Part shown: one piece after another, positions 6,901 through 10,064 of the stretch | Numbering within the stretch: position 1 is the first letter of the stretch | How the letters are laid out: every line of letters starts with the position of its first letter | NCBI GenBank assembly: GCA_017998755.1 | Contig: JAGOCL010000061.1 | Location: forward strand, 1 to 10,064 | Direction of reading: 5' to 3' | Source of the DNA: Spirochaetota bacterium | GTDB taxonomy: Bacteria > Spirochaetota > GWE2-31-10 > MWDO01 | DNA length: 10,064 nucleotides | Made by a program: the position numbers and the translations under genes | The notes under the pieces: model-generated | Seen by the model: the letters and a program-made list of their open reading frames with translations, nothing else | Database searches by the model: none | What the model was told of the DNA's origin: nothing

Positions 6901-8382
6901 TCGGTCGCAATCGACGGAGATTATTTTGGATTTTTGGAAGTAAATTTTGAGTCCGGAACAAAATCTTCAAGTAAATCCAAACTATTTACAATAGATACCG
7001 TAAAACCTTCAATCGATTTAAAATCAGTCGGAAACGTTTTCTCGCCTAACGGAGACGGAAGGTTGGACGTTATAGAAATATTACAAAAAGGTTCCGACGA
7101 AGATTTGTGGGAATCTTATATTTACGACAAGGATAAAAAAGAAATATTAAAAAAATATTACAACGGCAGACCTTTGGAAAAAGAAATCTGGGACGGAAAA
7201 GATTCAAATAATAACGTGTCTCCAAACGGTTTCTATTCATATAGTATTAGATCTACCGATAAAGCCGGCAACTCAAATTATGCGGAAATAAATAACATTG
7301 AGTTGAAAAACGTCAACACTTCGCTGTTTTTAACGCTTTCAGAAGATAAATTTTCGCCTAACCTCGATGGAAAATACGATACGTTAGAGTTAAAACCGAT
7401 ACTTGGAGTAAAAGACGATCTTGAAGTATATAAAATAGAAATTTTTGACGCTAATAAAAAAATTGTTAGAAAATATGAGGGATTAAAAACAATTCCGGAG
7501 ATAATTACTTGGGACGGTTTGGATAATTCGGGAATAGTCGCTCCGGACGGAAGTTACTTCGCTAAATTATCGACAATTTACAGGTTTGGAAACAAACCGG
7601 AAGTCGAGTCCGCTCAATTCGTTATAGACAATACGCCGCCCGAAATAGAATTAACTGTAACGCCGCAATATTTTTCGCCGGATAACGACGGGGCTGACGA
7701 TGAATTAATGATGTCTATAAAGTCTTACGATCTAACGGGATTTAAAGATTGGAATTTGACGATAATGAATCCCGCTAAAACTAAAGCGTTTAACAGCTTT
7801 TCCGGAGCAGGCAAACCGACAGAATCAATTATTTGGAACGGAATAGGAAAAAACGGCGAACCGGTTGAAAGCGCGGAAGATTACCCCTTGATGCTAACGG
7901 CGGAAGATATCGTAGGAAACGTAATATCAAAAGAACTCAATCCTATTATGGTAGATATACTTGTTGAAAAACTCGAGGACGGAAGACTGAAAATAAAAGT
8001 TAGCAATATCGAATTCAAACCGGAATCTTCCGTTATGACCGACTCGGATAAAAACGGGAAAATATTAGAATTATTATCAAAAGCTTTAAAAAAATACAGT
8101 CTCTATAACATAACAATCGAAGGTCATGCCAACAGGTTTATTACAGGCAAATTTAACGAAGAATATGCCAGAACGTTGTCTAAAGACAGAGCCGACTTCA
8201 TAGCAAACTCCCTATCAAAAAAAGGTATACAACTAAAAAGAATAACTACAGAAGGCAAGGGAGGAGATAATCCGATTTTTATTCCGGATGAAGACGGTAA
8301 AGAATATACCAAAGAGGAGTTAGAAGATATTAAAGATAAAAAAGGAAAGAATAGACGAGTAGAATTTTATCTACAAAAATAA
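3997..8382 (+). CDS. Giant envelope protein: OM barrel, eight FlgD-type Ig repeats, OmpA-like domain
   Basis: This 1461-residue exported protein starts at an ATG 6 nt after GGGAG. Residues 1-20 are a Sec signal peptide (KKR, hydrophobic core, cut likely after SYS). Residues ~21-405 resemble PorV/UPF0164/FadL-like outer-membrane barrels: RGMGFGGTDNPSGIIINPAS near the start, many aromatic alternating strands, and a last strand GFIFQLGCTITIG. Residues ~411-1328 hold eight FlgD/CHU_C-type Ig repeats, each opening with a FSPNxDGxxD loop and carrying W(D/N)G and usually PDGxY-type turns. Residues ~1329-1461 form an OmpA-like peptidoglycan-binding domain (IEGHANR, LSKDRADF, NRRVEFYL). The inferred topology is a barrel in the outer membrane with a periplasmic rod ending on peptidoglycan, but repeats on the cell surface cannot be excluded. 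The gene stands alone between the cofactor operon and the tRNAs. Function is unknown; an envelope-spanning structural or anchoring role is inference. Confidence 0.93.
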   Translation: MKKRLFVFLIMIFVSNFSYSIYRSPEIGRFLYWMYSPDLLSRGMGFGGTDNPSGIIINPASNAFVQRIKIDFSFGFSPSFWAGYNTYKYRDATVPTNVYNRTEDFLTAGDFFIPFNINAGVVIPSKYGNFTIYANYFNMSNLSFGISSNNDLFLGKYGSLYFSFSKDYNDSFAFGVSGNVKFSYNPDSKYVNNKFDVGGGFDFGFIFRPEWILYFNKKKAPGWGFQDFEFAIIVKDIAKPLINSVDGVNGDNDLYWYPAPFTPNFGMSFNLYNDGSTYWKWLIDSGFPFFQNLTFSLGTEIQIYKFLVLRSSYTFDLEGVLEYAGVINMYEYLYNIANASFGISFKFSSDFAKKQTKEEAYANRHKTTEFSIDLGAKPYYNGFIFQLGCTITIGTRDVTPPDITFVQNDGYISPDFDGIQDNLIIDLGIKDDRYVTYWKLEVSDADNKVVKTIESKEQREETMKFKDVLKKYFSPKSGILIPKKVIWDGKDNNGNIVPDGLYNFKFYAMDDNKNIDLNGSKVGSVYIDTKKPLIESKVENVIFSPNEDGNKDFLIIDLDIIQSEVVEEFIHINPTVLEGKTYNVSEKEIPQTINGDVTTDSDANKINTEKKQFWIVDIIDSQEKIVKTYKYEEKGKQKIQWDGKDQTGSKVPDGVYKVKLHSIDLAGNYWEKFITNIIINTESTPIQIKTLSGIFSPNEDGIKDKIGFKFEIPNKNGIDKWDFEVIDKADKPVKKFVGAGLTPESIEWDGKTASNSYAKEGFYKGKLTVYYVNGNTPSSVTPEFELDVTPPSGKVDIQEKIFSPDGDGALDDAVIKQTASSEDEWIGKIFDSNNKIVKNYMWRGQPPKQFNWDGVDNNNNLLPDGSYFYQLSSRDVAGNYFETTKNEVKIFTANTPVFITASLSHISPNGDTIKDSQLFQIRSTESTENKPINWSITVKDDKDSIVFTEKKTGALPSTYTWDGKNNSQSVAIDGDYFGFLEVNFESGTKSSSKSKLFTIDTVKPSIDLKSVGNVFSPNGDGRLDVIEILQKGSDEDLWESYIYDKDKKEILKKYYNGRPLEKEIWDGKDSNNNVSPNGFYSYSIRSTDKAGNSNYAEINNIELKNVNTSLFLTLSEDKFSPNLDGKYDTLELKPILGVKDDLEVYKIEIFDANKKIVRKYEGLKTIPEIITWDGLDNSGIVAPDGSYFAKLSTIYRFGNKPEVESAQFVIDNTPPEIELTVTPQYFSPDNDGADDELMMSIKSYDLTGFKDWNLTIMNPAKTKAFNSFSGAGKPTESIIWNGIGKNGEPVESAEDYPLMLTAEDIVGNVISKELNPIMVDILVEKLEDGRLKIKVSNIEFKPESSVMTDSDKNGKILELLSKALKKYSLYNITIEGHANRFITGKFNEEYARTLSKDRADFIANSLSKKGIQLKRITTEGKGGDNPIFIPDEDGKEYTKEELEDIKDKKGKNRRVEFYLQK
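5227..7980 (+). repeat. Array of eight FlgD-like Ig protein repeats in alternating A/B types
   Basis: Repeats begin near residues 411, 542, 694, 801, 905, 1014, 1118 and 1225 (nt 5227, 5620, 6076, 6397, 6709, 7036, 7348, 7669). Each starts I/V-F-SP-N-x-DG-x-x-D, has a mid W(D/N)G and usually a PDGxY turn. Odd repeats end in a strand like 'F-x-IDTTPP-x-I', as in repeats 1, 3, 5 and 7. Even repeats carry 'S-x-D-x-AGN' and usually end in 'NTP-x-F-I-T-x-S', as in 2, 4 and 6. Repeat 8 keeps DIVGN but has WNG and no PDGxY turn. Repeats 1 and 2 are longer (130 and 152 residues) because of insertions; the rest are 104-109. Conservation is at protein level only; I see no long nucleotide identity. Confidence 0.85.
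7981..8379 (+). other. OmpA-like C-terminal domain with altered peptidoglycan site
   Basis: Residues ~1329-1461 follow the OmpA-like order: an entry strand with IEFKPESS, a helix, ITIEGHANR (1373-1380), the helix with LSKDRADF (Arg1398), KRITTEGKGG and the terminal NRRVEF. In classical OmpA domains an Asp in GHTD and the Arg of the following helix hold the diaminopimelate of peptidoglycan. Here the Asp is Asn1379, while the Arg is kept. There are 4 extra residues between these two sites, and an acidic/basic insertion of roughly 15 residues before NRRVEF. Confidence 0.85.
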
Positions 8383-8390
8383 GATAAATA

Positions 8391-8419
8391 TTGACAGAAA
8401 TCTATATTAATGTTATATC
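8391..8419 (+). promoter_or_regulatory. Promoter of the tRNA-Cys/tRNA-Leu transcript
   Basis: A perfect -35 box TTGACA (8391-8396) is followed after 17 nt by TATATC (8414-8419), with an extended -10 TG at 8411-8412. It begins 8 nt after the stop codon of the giant protein gene. The predicted transcript starts near 8426, about 50 nt before tRNA-Cys. Confidence 0.7.
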
Positions 8420-8424
8420 GATTT

Positions 8425-8467
8425 ACGTCGTCGGCGATATTCCAATGCAATGGAAAAGCGACGTCGC
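8425..8467 (+). other. Inverted repeat and palindrome in the tRNA leader
   Basis: ACGTCG (8425-8430) pairs with CGACGT (8459-8464), and inside it TTCCA (8440-8444) pairs with TGGAA (8451-8455) around a six-base loop, ATGCAA. The second arm overlaps a perfect 10-bp palindrome, GCGACGTCGC (8458-8467), which is followed 3 nt later by TTTTT (8471-8475). It may be a precursor leader hairpin, an attenuator or a protein site; the sequence does not decide. Confidence 0.5.
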
Positions 8468-8475
8468 GCATTTTT

Positions 8476-8546
8476 GGCAACGTCGCCAAGCGGTAAGGCA
8501 GAGGTCTGCAAAATCTCTATCAGCGGTTCAATTCCGCTCGTTGCCT
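8476..8546 (+). tRNA. tRNA-Cys (anticodon GCA)
   Basis: A 71-nt cloverleaf has the acceptor stem GGCAACG/CGTTGCC and discriminator T, the identity base of cysteine tRNA. The D arm reads GCCAAGCGGTAAGGC. The anticodon stem GAGGT/ATCTC contains one G-T pair and closes the loop CTGCAAA, giving GCA. The T arm is AGCGGTTCAATTCCGCT. CCA is not encoded. It is the first tRNA of a two-tRNA transcript; tRNA-Leu follows after 14 nt. Confidence 0.96.
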
Positions 8547-8560
8547 AAGAAAAATATTTA

Positions 8561-8644
8561 GCCCGAGTGGTGGAATTGGTAGACACCCAGGACTTAAAAT
8601 CCTGTGGACGCAAGTCCGTACCGGTTCAATTCCGGTCTCGGGCA
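8561..8644 (+). tRNA. tRNA-Leu (anticodon TAA)
   Basis: An 84-nt class II cloverleaf has the acceptor stem GCCCGAG/CTCGGGC and discriminator A. The D arm contains AATTGGTAGAC, the same as in the other leucine tRNA of the window. The anticodon stem CAGGA/TCCTG closes the loop CTTAAAA, giving TAA (reads UUA, with wobble to UUG). The variable arm is long, and the T arm is CCGGTTCAATTCCGG. CCA is not encoded. A strong terminator begins 7 nt later. Confidence 0.97.
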
Positions 8645-8651
8645 TAATTTT

Positions 8652-8688
8652 ACAGGCTATTTAATTTTTAGTTAAATAGCCTGTTTTT
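8652..8688 (+). terminator. Intrinsic terminator of the tRNA transcript
   Basis: A perfect 13-bp stem, ACAGGCTATTTAA (8652-8664) with TTAAATAGCCTGT (8672-8684), encloses a seven-base loop, TTTTTAG. A T-rich tail runs from 8685 to 8700. The stem is nearly symmetric in base content, but A-richness on the 5' side is absent, so it acts mainly on the plus strand. It sits directly before the peptidase start codon. Confidence 0.92.
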
Positions 8689-8700
8689 ATTTATTTTATT

Positions 8701-9837
8701 ATGGCTAAAGAATTAATTACGCTTATTATCGATACTCCTGAAAAAGATTCTAACCTACTCTATCTCTCAAAATTTTTTTGCATAGACCCTTTTGTTCTTA
8801 TAATCGAAGAAGATAAAACCGTCGCTTGGCTTCCGTCGACAGAGTTTGAAAAAGCTAAATCAAAAAGCTCGATTAATACCGTTTATAATCTATCCGAGAG
8901 CTTAGATAAAATCGAAAAAGAAAAGAAATATATTCAACTCAAATCTTCAGTAGTAATCGATTATTTGAAAAGCAAAAACAAAAATTATTTGATAAAAGTT
9001 CCGGCATCTTTTCCCGTTATAGAAGCGGATAATCTTAGAAATTGCGGATATGAACTTCTAGTAGGCCAAGAACCTTTTATTCCGATAAGATCCGTAAAAA
9101 ATCAAACTGAAATAGATAATATTCGCGAAAATTCATTAAGAAACAGCCAAGTTATGAAAGAAGTTAAAAATATCATTCAAATTTCGTCGATCGATTCAAA
9201 AAACATATTAGTTTACGACGGACAACGGCTAACGTCTGAATATATCCAAAGTTTTATTTTAAAACAATTTTTAGACAGACGCCTATTTTCTCAAAACGCA
9301 ATAGTCGCTTTAGGAGATCAAGGATGCTCTCCTCACGAGTACGGTAGCGGTTTTATATACGCAAATCAATCGATTATAGTCGATATTTACCCTAGAAGCA
9401 TAGATAATCTCTATTTTTCAGACATGACTAGGACTTTTTGTAAAGGCAAAGCGTCTGATGAATTAAAAAAACTCTATAACGCCGTTTTGGAAATTCAAAC
9501 AACGCTATTAGAAAAACTTCACGCGCGTGAAGACGGCAGAAAATTACATAACTTTGTTATAGAATTTTTTGAAAATAAAGGTTATAAAACAGGAGTTAAA
9601 AACGGTTTTTTACAAGGATTTTTTCATGGAACGGGACACGGCGTAGGTCTCGATTGCCACGAAGCCCCTTATATATCGAAAAACGGATCGGAATTTGAAG
9701 AGAACAATTTAGTTACCGTTGAACCGGGGTTATACTATTTGGGTATCGGCGGAGTTAGAATCGAAGATCTCGTAGTCGTTAAAAAAAACGGCGTTGAGAA
9801 TTTAACAAATTTTGAGAAAATACTAGAGATTGAATAA
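8701..9837 (+). CDS. M24 family metallopeptidase (Xaa-Pro aminopeptidase-like)
   Basis: Enzymes of this family are cytosolic dinuclear-metal aminopeptidases that remove N-terminal residues, often before proline. Residues ~1-130 form a creatinase-N-like domain with weak conservation; the rest is the pita-bread catalytic domain. The five metal ligands are present: Asp228 (VDIYPRS), Asp241 (SDMTRTF), His313 (HGTGHGVGLDCHE), Glu341 (TVEPGLYY) and Glu355 (GGVRIED); His320 matches the second catalytic histidine. The two aspartates are 13 apart, not 11 as in classic methionine aminopeptidase, and with I-x-PRS this fits the 'IFPRS' subfamily. At 378 aa it is of normal length. The ATG lies only 12 nt after the tRNA terminator's stem-proximal T run, with no Shine-Dalgarno sequence. 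No better start is visible downstream. A yggS-like gene follows after 10 nt, probably in the same operon. Dipeptide specificity is not readable. Confidence 0.92.
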   Translation: MAKELITLIIDTPEKDSNLLYLSKFFCIDPFVLIIEEDKTVAWLPSTEFEKAKSKSSINTVYNLSESLDKIEKEKKYIQLKSSVVIDYLKSKNKNYLIKVPASFPVIEADNLRNCGYELLVGQEPFIPIRSVKNQTEIDNIRENSLRNSQVMKEVKNIIQISSIDSKNILVYDGQRLTSEYIQSFILKQFLDRRLFSQNAIVALGDQGCSPHEYGSGFIYANQSIIVDIYPRSIDNLYFSDMTRTFCKGKASDELKKLYNAVLEIQTTLLEKLHAREDGRKLHNFVIEFFENKGYKTGVKNGFLQGFFHGTGHGVGLDCHEAPYISKNGSEFEENNLVTVEPGLYYLGIGGVRIEDLVVVKKNGVENLTNFEKILEIE

Positions 9838-9847
9838 CGGATAAATT

Positions 9848-10064
9848 ATGATAAAAAATAATATAAACTCTATTTTAGAAAATATTGCCAAGATCAAACA
9901 AAAAAATAAAATCGATTACGACGTAAAACTAATGGCCGTTACAAAAAACTTTCCCGCTGAAGACGTTCTGGAAGCGTACAACTGCGGAATTACTCTTTTC
10001 GGCGAAAACAGAATACCCGAAGCTAATGAAAAATACAATAGCGATATATTGAAAGATAAAAAAC
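9848..10064 (+). CDS. yggS: YggS/PROSC-family PLP-binding protein, 5' part (runs off window)
   Basis: The first 72 codons are visible. Family members bind pyridoxal 5'-phosphate through one lysine and buffer it in the cytosol (vitamin B6 homeostasis). The segment KLMAVTKNFPAEDVLEAY matches 'LvAVsKt.p.e.i.eA', with the PLP-binding Lys33 (Lys36 in E. coli YggS). It is followed by GITLFGENRIPEANEKY, the 'G...FGENrvqEa..K' signature. A small oddity is Pro where Gln is usual in 'GENRVQE'. The ATG has only a weak GGA element (9839-9841), and the gene begins 10 nt after the peptidase stop, so co-transcription is likely. The family normally has about 225-235 residues, so two thirds lie beyond the window. 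Confidence 0.93.
   Translation, partial: MIKNNINSILENIAKIKQKNKIDYDVKLMAVTKNFPAEDVLEAYNCGITLFGENRIPEANEKYNSDILKDKK

Noticed and set aside
5227..7980. The repeat region as a DNA tandem repeat or recombination hotspot
   Set aside because: Similarity is at protein level; recurring short strings such as TGGGACGG reflect conserved codons for WDG, and no long identical nucleotide blocks were seen.
4993..8312. Several minus-strand open frames of 62-87 codons inside the giant protein gene
   Set aside because: They lie opposite conserved repeat and OmpA motifs, and some mirror the recurring acidic loops, which explains their existence. No independent coding signal was seen.
1..10064. CRISPR array, insertion sequence, toxin-antitoxin pair or phage defence genes
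   Set aside because: No regularly spaced direct DNA repeats, transposase motifs, terminal inverted repeats or paired small genes of that kind were found on either strand.

Overview
The window is an AT-rich bacterial chromosome segment. Its genes are tightly packed and mostly housekeeping, and no mobile element, phage gene or CRISPR array is visible. The best guess for the source is a spirochaete of the Treponema kind. This is inference from two things: a giant envelope protein joining an outer-membrane barrel, FlgD-type Ig repeats and an OmpA-like tail with GHAN instead of GHTD, and a flavodoxin-like small protein of a style I associate with treponemes. No 16S rRNA or other decisive marker is present.

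Layout. Positions 2-415 hold the end of an unrecognised gene on the plus strand. It converges, with only 4 nt between, on a minus-strand block: a fumarylacetoacetate-hydrolase-family enzyme (420-1040), tRNA-Leu(CAA) (1065-1148) with a clear promoter at 1162-1190, and a flavodoxin-fold-like protein (1200-1613). A 191-nt AT-rich divergent spacer follows. Next is a compact plus-strand molybdenum cofactor operon, moaA-moaC-MOSC-mogA (1805-3919). Its genes abut or overlap, by 0, 28 and 32 nt. MoaA and MoaC make cyclic pyranopterin monophosphate from GTP, MogA adenylylates molybdopterin, and the MOSC protein probably handles sulfur or the cofactor. MoaD, MoaE and MoeA are not in the window. MoaA is unusually short (267 aa) through loss of most of the segment before the C-terminal cluster.

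Positions 3997-8382 encode a 1461-residue modular envelope protein: signal peptide, PorV/FadL-like barrel, eight FlgD-like Ig repeats and an OmpA-like peptidoglycan-binding domain. The Ig repeats form four alternating two-domain units with a period of about 211 residues in the later ones. The OmpA-like domain has the key Asp replaced by Asn. This gene is the most distinctive object in the window.

After it come a strong-looking promoter (8391-8419), a structured leader, tRNA-Cys(GCA), tRNA-Leu(UAA) and a textbook intrinsic terminator (8652-8688). An M24 Xaa-Pro-type peptidase gene (8701-9837) starts only 12 nt after the terminator, without a visible Shine-Dalgarno sequence. It is followed 10 nt later by the start of a YggS/PLP-homeostasis gene that runs off the window. 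I see no complete undescribed system. The points that most merit checking are the superrepeat architecture and altered OmpA site of the giant protein, the shortened MoaA, and the odd start of the peptidase gene.
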